From Parapristionchus giblindavisi (Eukaryota > Nematoda > Chromadorea > Rhabditida > Diplogasteridae), in NCBI GenBank assembly GCA_943737045.1, contig CALSFV010000251.1, positions 625,001 through 689,000 on the forward strand: a DNA stretch of 64,000 nt, written 5' to 3'. Shown in pieces: positions 46,867 through 64,000 of the stretch. Position 1 is the stretch's first letter. Each line of letters starts with the position of its first letter. Made by a program: the position numbers and the translations under genes. Under the pieces are notes generated by a model. That model was not told where the DNA came from, ran no database searches, and saw only the letters and a program-made list of their open reading frames with translations.

Positions 46867-47775
46867 GTGTGATCTTTGGTCGTTGATCTTTGATCTTTGA
46901 ACTTTGATCTTTGAACTTTGATACTTATGGGAACCAGACATATAGACTCTTGCCGGAGGTCGAACCATCGTCATATCGATCCGAAGACCGACGCGATATC
47001 CAGTAGGTTAATCGATTATATTAATTTATTATTTTTTCATGGCAGAAACGATTGTCAAAGGCATCAATGTCAAATATAGTAAATGATCTCGCCACACAGT
47101 TTCGTCGCATTCTTCTTCAGCAAGTACATTTTATACGCACAATAGCTCAACTTTACTAGCAAAAGTCAACCACATTATTACCCATAAGGTTACTTGGGCG
47201 CATTAAAAAAAATATTCCCCCACTACTGATTACATTGCCTTGACAAAAACATTTCGTACATACTGTTTTCTGTGGAAACCGGGGCACACTGACGTCCACA
47301 TATATTTATTCACTCAGACAGTGGTCATTCAGCACGGAAAATTGACGTTTAAAGACTTATTAAAAGTGATACAATAAGGGAATGAGGCAATTAGCGTCTA
47401 GTGGATATAGAGATCAAAGATCAAAGAATGAGAAATGTATGAAATATTGATTGATACAAATAAGAAGAGGTGATAGTGATATGCGATCAGGATTGAGGCG
47501 ATAATTTGAAACTCTCCACTCTGTTACACTCTCGCTTCCTTTGTCTACGAGAGAGAGTTGCCAGAGCGGATTGTTTCAAAATATGAGGTTTAGGAAGGGG
47601 GGACTTTAGGGGAATTTTAAAGGGGAACTTTAAGTGAGATTATGTTACTGTAAGATATTCGAGGTATAATGAAAATATCTACTATGAGTAGAATTAAATG
47701 TTTATCACAAATACGGATCGACTTTGGGCACCGTAAGCTTGACAATCTTAAACTGCCGACTCAATCGACAAACTC

Positions 47776-50025
47776 TTATACTGCTGGCTTATTACACCGG
47801 CTCTCAACATTTGTCGGTACTGCAAGTTGTGCTGACGCATTCTGAAAATTTCCATTTTGATAAATGTTTCTAAAATGAATTTTGAAAATATTAAATAAAA
47901 AACGCTAGTAAGGTACCGTCTTTGATTCAACTACAGGATCGCCAGTAGAATGTTCTCTCGATGTATTCAAGGCAGCGCCGACTTTTGATTGACCTTTCGA
48001 GGTCTTACTGAAAAAACAATCGATGTATCAAAAATTAGATATTTGTATTTATATTTGACACGTTCGAAAAATATTTAAATTTCATCAAATACATAGCGTT
48101 CTTTGCTCTTGTCAGATAACGTCCTACGTAATTCAAAAATGTTTTTGTCTAAGGAAAGCATTGCTTGAACAAATTACATAATAACCTTCGCGCGCTCCGA
48201 CTAATCCATAACCCGAACTAATCAATATTTTCTATGCAATCTGCATGTTATACAATAAAAATAGAGTACATGTGCATGCTTTTCATACTACACTTCACAC
48301 TATTTGTGATGATTAAGAAGTTACTATTATTATTATTACTACTTTTTGTGTTGTCGGAGTTCGCGGACAGATTTCGTCATTCCTCCGCATAGTGAATCGG
48401 ATACAAAAACGATGATAACACACAGAATCAAGGCGGACGCGGGATAGGTGATGAAGTAGTGCTCCTGAGGCGTTGATACTCAGGCAATATACGCAGACAA
48501 AAAAAAACGTTTTCTGCTCACATCAAACTTTCGATAAAATCCCATAAATGGACTGATGTGCTGCTGGCAGTTAATGCCTTCGTAGTTCCAGCTGCACTCG
48601 CACTCAAAACTGAAAATATACGCAGTTAAATTACAATGATACTCAGCGTATGCAGCATATGAAGAAATCTTTATTGTGCCTCTTACTGTCTGATAGATTT
48701 CTCCGAATTCACGCATGTTCCTTCCTCGCCGCACTCACGGTTTCCTAAACATCAAAACTCACAAATCTTTCATTTTTTTTTTCTTAATCAATCGATAATA
48801 CCAGGAACCAATCAAAATTGTATTGATAATCGATATTGATAATCGATATCTAACCTTTGTACAGGCAATAATCCACGATACTCTCGCAGTAATGGCCCGA
48901 CGTTCCATTGGCGCAGTGGCAACTGCAAAACGTTTAATTATAATTCAAATTTAAACAAATTAAATAAATTTTAATTCATTAACACACTCATGTGTGGAAA
49001 TATAAGCAACTGCAAAGCATAAAATTATAAACTAAATTTTAAACAGTTTTTTTCTGGTTTAATTACCCAAGTTTGAGGTAATTCATTCTGATGATGATGC
49101 GTATGTATATAGCCTCGAAACGTCAATAAATAATCAATTCATTCTTCTTGTCTCACATCGGCCACACTCAAGAAATACATTCTATTCTATCACTCATAAT
49201 GACAAGAATCACACAGTATCTATCATTCATCAAGTTTTTACTCCATTAACATACTCATAAGTGTATTCCTTGTTGACTTCGCACAGAGCGTCGTTCTCGC
49301 AAAGATGCGCCTCGCACGGTCCTGAAATGGTCGGTGATCTTTGACCTCGGTTTTTAAAGAATTTGATCTTTGATCTTTGATTTGAATCTCACCCGATGGT
49401 CTCTCACAGAAAGGAGGTGCGAATCCGGGCGCGCAAACGCATCTTAATGATTAATCAATCGATATTCCCTATTAATCAATCGATATTCTCTATTAATCAA
49501 TCGATATTCCCTATTAATCAATCGATATTCTCCACTCACCTAAATCCATTATTGGCCTCTTTCTCGGTACAAATACTGGCCGAACCATCGTCAGGGCAAC
49601 TGACGCATCTGCAAAGTTAAACTTTGAACTTTTAATCTTTGATCTTTGATGTTTAATCTTTGATCGCTCACTTTCCATGATGGCACGGATTCTCCTCTGC
49701 AGCACAGTGACCGGTGCCAGAGTAGACGCAATCGTTGCCTGAATAAATGAGTATCGACAAATGGGATTGCGCGTCAGCCCCCTGACCGAACAGTCCAATA
49801 AAGGTTTTCAATAAATTTTCCCTCATCGCAGAAAATTTGAAACTCTCTGCTCTAGCGGCATTTCATTGCAGACAAAGAAGGTGAGACAATGTAACCAGAG
49901 CGGAGAGTTACAACGTATGCTTGGGTATTTGGAATATCTGACCCTTTATTTAGTGATATACTTGATATGAATAAATTGTTTGCTTGATTGATTGATTAAT
50001 TGCATGCGTGTGCATGTAGATAAAG

Positions 50026-50098
<73 letters not shown>

Positions 50099-51436
50099 CA
50101 TTGATCCGAATATTCCTGACCATTTTGTTCGTCTCCAATATCGCAAATGCAGCGATAACTCTGCACGTTAGGATCACTCTTCTCGAACGGAATCGCGATA
50201 CATTCGGCCTTTGAAAATAATATTAATATTAACAACATATTAATATTTATTAATTAGAATTTTTTTAAATACATTGGGTCCGCAAGGGTCACGTGCGCAT
50301 GGAGCGAATGTTTCGCATCGTTCGCCCACGAATTCTTCATGGCATCTCAAATAATGATTGATTGACTTTTCCCACATATGGGCACCAACTAGTAGCATAC
50401 GATCTCGATTTATAGAATTATTGATTGGATAGATGTCAAATAACTTTAAGCGAACTACAAGTGAAACACAAGTCTACTCAAAATGGTATGGTATACTGCA
50501 ATGAATGTCGCTGAATGTCACTTGGCTTATTTTAATTAACTTTAAGTCACTTCAAGTATGTTTTTGATAACCCAGAGTTGTCCCTACTCTGGTATTTTGA
50601 AACTTAAAGTCTACTTAAATTACGTCACAGACTTTAAGTAGACTTTAAGTAAACTTAAAGTGAAAGAACATTTGACGAAATGCATTACAGTATACCACAC
50701 CACTTTAAGTAGACTTGCGTTTTATTTTAAGTTTACTTAAAGTCTACTTAAAGTGCGGAGTTTAAGTAGACTTTAAGTTTCAAAATACCAGAGAAATTGT
50801 CACTCACTCGCACCGCCTCTCATTGTTGGTATCCACACAAGTTCCGTGTCTGAGCGAGGTGCAACGACTTTCCTGGATTTTATTTATTTTTTTTAATATA
50901 GTAATTCAATGTTTATTCATTTTAAAGGCACACCCGAGCTAATTTGAAAATCTCCCCTCTGACAATTCGATCTTGCAGACAAAGGAAGCGAGAGAATGTG
51001 GTCAGAGCGGAGAGTTTCAAATTAGAAAACTACCTCAGTCATGTTACGTTTCCTCTCCTCCAGGGTGACATCGCATAGGGAAGTTAGCTTCTCCTGAATA
51101 TTTGTAATTTTACAATATGTTTATTAAATTGAAATTGAAAATGTAAGAAAATTAAGAACGGAAAAAAATTAACAGAGCCTTCTTGGCCAACGCTGAAAGC
51201 GAATAATCCATCTGCTAGAATCAATCCAAAATCATTTAACTTTATTGTATTTAATCAATCAAAACAGTACAATGTAAAAGGCATTTTACAACCTGATTTC
51301 GCTATATAACAAAGTCGATTGGTCCACGGTCCATAATTAAAGTAATTAAAAAGACTTACATTGCACCACATTCCGAAGTGCAAAGGAGGGCATATACAAC
51401 GTGGTAAGGGGAAGAATGCGTTGTTCACTAAATTTT

Positions 51437-51506
<70 letters not shown>

Positions 51507-54500
51507 GAAACTAATTAGAAGCACACCCCGAGCTAAATTAACTCTCCGCACTGACAAAACTCTATCGCTTTCATTATGTACAAGAGTAAAAGTAGCTCGT
51601 GATGCTCCTCAATTTTAAAAATCATTTGAAAAATTAAATTAATTTTAAAAATCAAATAATAAATACCAGTTCCGAGGACTACACTGCATTCCCCAGCAGC
51701 GCATGCAGATACTTGGCTAGTGCAACTAAAAGAGATCAATTGAAAATATGTAAATCTTAGAGTACAGAGCTTTTATTCTTGTAGAACTTTTTTGATAGTC
51801 AGACAATATTCAAATATTATGTGAGCCACCAAAAACGTGAGCACACCCCATGTTCGTACCGCACAGCAACTCCGATACTCCGTACAGGATCGATCCACTT
51901 AAACGAATAATAATAATAATAATAATAATTTATTAATATTATTATTAGTATAGCAACATTTACAAAATTACTTGGCTGTGAAGCTTCAATAAATTGATTA
52001 TGATAATGAAAGTTCTACCTTTCCAACTTTTTCACATTCTCAAAATTCGTAATGTTACTGAAATACTCGGAGATGCTAGCACAGGGATTGATCCGAACCA
52101 TCGAATTGGTCAGGTTGAGGAACTCGCAATGCTCACCTGAACGTCACGATTTATTTTATTGAAAAAAGTCATGATACTCTCGATTTTTAATATTAAACAA
52201 GTGTTATTATTCTATGGAACATGCACATAAGTTATATTTTTTCCGCATCTAATATATTCTTAAGTAGCTTTTGAGAAAAAAAAGCATTAAAACGTAAGAT
52301 AATCAGGAACTGACCCCCGACGTGCAACGAACCCTCGGTCACTTGGCCCGTGACATCAGGACAGTTGCACCTAAAATACTAATTTTGGTAAACTTTGTAT
52401 TTCGAAAAAGTGCAATTTCACTATTAGAACCTTGCTGTGAACGTGCCCGCTTTCGCATCGAAATCATTGATACAGACGCCTTCATTGTGGCAAGGCCAAG
52501 TGGCGCATGGAAGCAGAGTTTCGCACTGAATGTAAAGTGTTTTTTGATCTTTGATCTTCGATCTTTGAGCTTTGATCTTACATGTTGTCCGGTATACTCT
52601 GGAGAGCAGAGGCAGGAGCACGCGTCCCCGTTGACCATGGGGTATCCGTGTCCCATGCAGAAATCCTCTTCGCACCTGAGAAAATCCGGTTTGTCAGCAT
52701 ATTTCGATTTAAATTTTTGTCCACATTTTGGAATGAATATTTCAAAATATCTCACAGTCGTTCCTTTTTGGAATAATCACACAATACTCCTTGGTAGCCG
52801 AGCTTGCACTGGCATCTGAAACATCAGCGTTTATAAGAATACCGGATCAGAAGTCAAAAAGGGTCCGAAAGTCAAAAGGGTCCGAAAAATAAAATAAACA
52901 CGAAAGAAATGGCCTTTTGCTAGACTTTTATGGTATGCTTTTAGGCTGGTCCGATGTAGTTCAAATCAATTATATGTTCAAATCAATTATATGTAGCTCT
53001 TCTTAACTTTTTCGATGTCCACTACTATACTTATGCTACCCCGTTGTGGCATAGTAAATTATGTATCCAACCATTTTTCTTGTTTGTGTCCTATGTATTG
53101 TTAATTACGTACCAGCATAATAAAGTTATTATTATTAGTACCCAATAATCATACAATCAGTGCTCACTTATAGCGAATTTCGATCGCGAGGTCCTTTTGC
53201 TCTATTTCGGTATTGTCAGCATCTAGAAAACATTTTTCAAATTAATTAAATTAATATTTTTCAAAGATATGATCGTACTTGCCATCCGTCGCGCGCACAG
53301 ATCTCCGCTGCGAGAGGAGTTCTGTAGAAAAAAATCGATAAATGCATGATGTAAAAGTTGTTTCCATACGAAAGATTATGATGCGTAACACTGAACCAAA
53401 TGCAATACATTAAATGCCGAAACAGTTTCCCCAAGTAGTGTTGTATGGGAAAAAGAAACGAAAAGAAAATAATACCAAACATCCCGCATACGCATCGAGA
53501 TCCTTCTGGAATCCCTTCAGTCGACCTCGATCCATAACCATTTGCGTTTCTCCAATGCTAAAGTAAAAGAATTATGTAGTGCGACAACACTTTGTATAAT
53601 TAAATTAATTTATCTACGCCCGAGGCGCAACAGCAATTGAATGAACGTATGCACTTTATAAAACGCTTACGTGTAGCATACTCCTGCATTTTGACACAAG
53701 TGATCCTCACACGCTCCCTTGTCAGCGACCAACTCGCATCGCTTACCATAGTGACTCTCACGGCAGTTGCAGTAGAACCTCAAATTTATTTCATTCAGAA
53801 CCTCTACACCGTGTCTCTGGTGAATACACTCACAGAAAATTTCCTAAGGAAAATGTTGGAACTGCGATTCCCTTAGGGAATAATTCCCTTATCCACGCAT
53901 AATCCCTAATATGTAAGGGGAATTTTTACTAGGGAATTATTCCCTTAACGAATTCCCTTACATATAAGGGATTTCCAATGCATGTATGAGCGCGTCCGAC
54001 TACGGCTATCATCAAGTTTTACGAGAGTCCAAACATGTTCACATGGCTTAGTGGCAAGAGTGTTGTGTAGCGATCCGAACCTCGCAGGTTCGATTCCAAC
54101 CCAGTGTAAGTCAACTTTGCCCATTTTTCTTATTGTTTAAATCTATTTCAAATCCCTTAAATGTAAGGCAGTAATTCCCTTATATAACTGGGAATAATTC
54201 TCTTGGGGTACCTTAGCCAGGGAATTATTCCCTTAAATATAAGGAAAATTTCTGTGAGTGTATTACGGTATTTGCAGTTATAAAAGTCGGGTTACGGTAC
54301 TTTCCGTTGTCGTTGCGGCAAGTTCCGCCGTTGAGACAGAGTTCATCAGAAGTAGCGCATGGATTGAATTTGACCACTCCAGGTACGTCTTTCAGTAAAG
54401 TTCGATCCTCTTCACCTTCTTCTATCTGGTAATTATTGCAGATTAAGCATTGTACAGTTTTTGTAAGGTTTTTACTGTTTCAGAATCCGAACGGAAATAT

Positions 54501-55334
54501 AAAACAAACAAAAGTTCAAAATCAAAGCACACTGGTCCGAAAGTCTTTAAGATATTCATACTCAACGGAAATATATGATGCGCGCAGCAGCAGGATGTAC
54601 AAAAAAACTCGACCGGGCTGCGCTGTATACACTAACATCAATTTGCGGTCGAGCAGTGAAATAGCTCTTCATCTTCATCACTCGAGGCAGAACCTTCCCT
54701 CGGAACCTGGACGCTCTTTCTGAAGTTGGGATCCCTCAGAAGCAGCCAAATATGAATTTTAAATTTTTTTTTAATTTCAAAATTTTAAAAGTGAGCTAAT
54801 TACCCTCCTCTTCCGGGCTTGCTTTGAATCGAAAAGAACGCTCCCTCGGCTGTTGACCACGCAAGAGATAGGTAAGACCTGCACAAATTGTGTTGAGTAG
54901 TGAGAGAAATCGATGAGCGGTCGCTAAGATCAAATATCAATCGTGGAAAGCGATTGCGGAATATCATCATCATAGTATTATAGAGAACGAATGAATGTTA
55001 GAGACACAAATTGGGTTGGTTGCGTTAGAAACTTTTAATAAAAAAAACTCTAAAACTATGTGAAAGGAAGATGCTTTTTTGCTTTATCATCATCGCCCAA
55101 ATTCGCGTAGTTTCTTTAGGCTTAGGCTCTCTGATTCTGGGACTGTCGGAAGTAAGAATAGCTTTTTCCCCATGCACATCAGAGTCCTACTCTTGATAAA
55201 TGTGTTTCAAATCGTAAAAAACCTTTAGGCTTAGGCTCTCTGATGTTCACAATCGAGATATTTTCTAAACTTAGATGATATCACTATCAAACAAATAAAG
55301 ACTTACAGCAGAGTAATACCAATCGGCCGTTCAT
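47776..55334 (-). CDS. EGF-repeat single-pass membrane protein, copy B
   Basis: Paralogue of the copy-A gene with the same exon order, from ATG at 55,332-55,334 (MNGRLVLLCC, signal peptide) to a TAA at 47,776-47,778. Most coding differences I read are silent or conservative (for example the exon at about 12,474-12,529 differs by Q to N), and all exons I checked remain open, so the copy looks functional. Differences that could matter: the acceptor before the exon carrying CVCAPGFAPPFCERP is AAG instead of CAG (about 49,445), and an (AT)n tract at 51,442-51,504 replaces the intron sequence just upstream of the exon encoding CICPPLHFGMWC. The 21-bp minisatellite in the intron after the CTEKEANNGF exon is reduced to four units, making this gene about 2.4 kb shorter than copy A. 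Confidence 0.8.
49448..49533. repeat. 21-bp minisatellite, block B (about 4 units)
   Basis: Only four units remain at the same intron position. Unit variants (attccc, attctc) are of the block A type. Either a near-complete contraction in B or the state before expansion. Confidence 0.95.
50025..50094. repeat. (AT)n microsatellite, block B only
   Basis: About 35 AT dinucleotides in an EGF-gene intron. Absent from A. Confidence 0.95.
50587..50793. mobile_element. Hairpin element, CTCTGGTATTTTG family, block B only
   Basis: 207 bp. Block A has the empty site at about 11,012 (GTCCCTAATTGTC). The filled site carries two extra bases, consistent with a TA-type 2-bp duplication with one change. Confidence 0.8.
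51442..51504. repeat. (AT)n microsatellite, block B only, near a splice acceptor
   Basis: About 31 AT dinucleotides. It replaces A sequence around 11,655 on the intron side of the exon encoding CICPPLHFGMWC. Confidence 0.95.
52955..53137 (+). mobile_element. Short retroelement-like tail, block B only
   Basis: Block-B-specific 180 bp ending CATAATAAAGTTATTATTATT, an ATT-type 3' tail like that of the LINE at 62,440. No coding potential is visible. At the same intron position block A carries a different insertion (13,438-13,581). Confidence 0.5.
53827..54260. mobile_element. 434-bp TIR element carrying a tRNA-like segment, block B
   Basis: Orthologous insertion of the element at 14,487, so older than the duplication. 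Here the B-box is a perfect GGTTCGATTCC. Confidence 0.8.
54037..54110 (+). other. tRNA-like sequence (A-box and B-box), block B
   Basis: Same as at 14,697 but with the canonical B-box GGTTCGATTCC. The stems are equally poor. Confidence 0.4.
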
Positions 55335-56656
55335 CACTTCATAAACGTAAAGAATGAGCTCTATTTGTTCTATTTGTTCCCCTCTCATTTTAATCCCTCA
55401 TTATGATCAATCAAACAAGTTTCATTCAAATCGGTGAGACAAAAGTTTAAACTCTCGGAAAAGGGTCTCATTTTCTTACGTTTTCACAGGAAATCCGTGT
55501 CATCCATTTCCATAATTCTTATGTAAAACAAATCATCTATGAAAACAATACTTTTATCGATTCATCTACTATGTTTACAATTGTTGCTAGGCAATCAATC
55601 ACGCTCAATAATGTACCATATCAAACATATTATTGATTGATTGGTGGAGATAATAAACTCTTCAGGGCAGATATATAATATGTGGGGGTTGGACATCACA
55701 ACGTTGTAAAATTAATATGAATAAATAAAATATATGATAAGTGATCGTTGGGTTTGGCAAGGCAAAAGTAGCGAATATCGATTGAATAAATCAATCAATA
55801 GTGAGCAGTATCGATTTGATTCGCAGAATTCTATAAGGGTGGAGTAACGCGGGGAAGCACCAACAAATCTACGGAAGTGAAATAGGGGAAGGGGTTAACA
55901 GGAAACTCCAAGCAAATCTGGAACTCTCCGCTCTGGTCATACTCTCTCGCTTTCGTTGTCTACGAGAGAGTATTACCAGAGATTAACATTAGCTTGGGGT
56001 GCGCTTCAGTCGTACACCCACAAGCTCATTTGAAACCGTGAAAATACGAGAATGTCTTGCCAGATCGATTTCACATGAGCTTGAGGTGTTTTTTTTTGTC
56101 AGGACAGAATAATTCGTTCTGAGAAATATTCCTAAAACAACACTTTTTAAATTATTGATTGAGCAAGAAAATAGTGCGTACAAATCGATTTGAACATGGT
56201 GAAAAACGAAGAAAGGATAAAGTGAAAAAGGCACTTCGGAATTTTCTAAAAAGTAGAGATTAATCGATAAATCGATAAGTAGGCGAAGTTAGTTCGAGAT
56301 TATCGATTAGTGAATAAGGCAATAAATATACTCTCTATACATGCTCTGATATAAATATGTAATATAGAAAAATCTGTAAATTATTAGTAGTGGTGTAAAC
56401 AAAACAAACTAAAAATGAGGCAAAAGAACATTGTAGTGCCACACGGAATCAATATGCACCGTGCAATCTAGACGTACGGTGGGGGTAAAACAGGGGGTCT
56501 TGAACGGAAATCATGGATTACTGTAGGCCGATTATCGATTATTTCGGCTCACAGAAATCAACATGCACCGTGCATTCTAGACATACGGTATGCGCGCGAG
56601 GGTACAACAGGGGGTCTTGGACGGAAATCATGGATTACGGTAGCATCGATTATCGA

Positions 56657-63486
<6,830 letters not shown>

Positions 63487-63732
63487 CTGCAAAATAATTT
63501 TTTTTATTGTTCTTATTTCTTTTTATTCGAATTACAATTCTAATTGTAACTTTTTATTCGAATTGTAATTTAAAAAAAAATCGGAGATCGAAGCCAAATC
63601 CGGAAGCGTCGTTACATTTGTCTAATAGGCCTGCGCATAACATAACATAGCATAACACAATTTATCAGGGATCGCAACGTTGCGCTGATCAGGTTTTAGG
63701 GTGTCCATTCGTCATCAGTTAGGCTCCACCAA

Positions 63733-63940
63733 CTCTGGTATTTTGCCACTTAAAGTCTACTTAAACTACGTCACAGACTCTAAGTAGACTTTAAGTAAAC
63801 TTTAAGTGAAAGAACATTTGACGAAATGCATTACAGTATACCACACCACTTTAAGTAGACTTACGTCTCACTTTAAGTTTACTTAAAGTCTACTTAAAGT
63901 GGGAAAGTTTAAGTAGACTTTAAGTGGCAAAATACCAGAG
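63733..63940. mobile_element. Hairpin element, CTCTGGTATTTTG family, block B
   Basis: Orthologue of 24,876-25,083. Confidence 0.75.
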
Positions 63941-64000
63941 AACCACCTTCTAACCTTTAACCTTTATTCTTGTCAGTGCGATGGCCCCGCACTGACAAGG

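Noticed and set aside
52322..52819. 165-codon plus-strand frame
   Set aside because: Antisense to three EGF-coding exons and their introns; the minus-strand exons have cysteine spacing and splice sites.

Overview
This is eukaryotic nuclear DNA, AT-rich outside a few GC arrays. Its coding content is split into many short exons (about 30-200 bp) separated by GT-AG introns. Most acceptors end in TTTCAG or TTCAG, as is typical of nematodes, so I lean towards a rhabditid-type nematode. That is inference, and no single gene proves it. There is no sign of bacterial or organelle gene organisation. No rRNA gene, CRISPR array or convincing intact tRNA was found.

The dominant feature is a large direct (tandem) duplication. 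Block A (about 181-30,640) and block B (38,812 to the window end) are the same locus repeated at an offset of about 38.6-39.4 kb. Between them, 30,834-35,540 is a third, truncated copy of the A interval from about 5,000 to 10,540. The last 2,313 bp of that copy is tandemly repeated again from 35,541, and each repeat ends in a (GCCCC)n array. The sequence from 38,223 to 38,811 is unique.

Each full block carries two genes on the minus strand. (1) A secreted-start, single-pass membrane protein with many EGF-like modules: 30 exons in A, 5,901-15,889, about 734 aa, with signal peptide, EGF array, one membrane helix and a short cytoplasmic tail. It is present again in B (47,776-55,334), truncated at 31,687-34,581, and as a three-exon fragment at 35,619-36,894. 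(2) A FERM plus three-PDZ scaffold protein resembling FRMPD2/PTPN13. In A (16,976-30,416) it is cut off at its 5' side by the duplication junction. In B (56,657-63,486) it runs off the right edge. Both genes were rebuilt by hand from splice signals, and the exon phases join without a break in A, which is strong internal evidence. They lie head to tail, 1.1 kb apart. A third, poorly understood plus-strand gene is represented only by exon remnants in the left part of each block.

Comparing A with B acts as a built-in empty-site assay, because several elements are present in one copy and absent from the other, with clear target duplications. These include a folded-back Tc1-like element (21,739-23,327, TA duplication), a 2.2-kb near-perfect palindrome (40,104-42,323, TTAA duplication) and a 591-bp TA hairpin (44,247-44,837). 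Others are several short hairpin elements, LINE fragments, and a Foldback-like element whose inverted ends are made of 19-bp tandem repeats and which splits an exon. A 21-bp intronic minisatellite varies from about 4 to about 110 copies among the locus copies. Introns are also full of CTTTGATC-type and ATCGAT-type short repeats. Long reading frames over the 21-bp, 19-bp, GCCCC and AAAT arrays are artefacts of repeat periodicity and are not annotated as genes.
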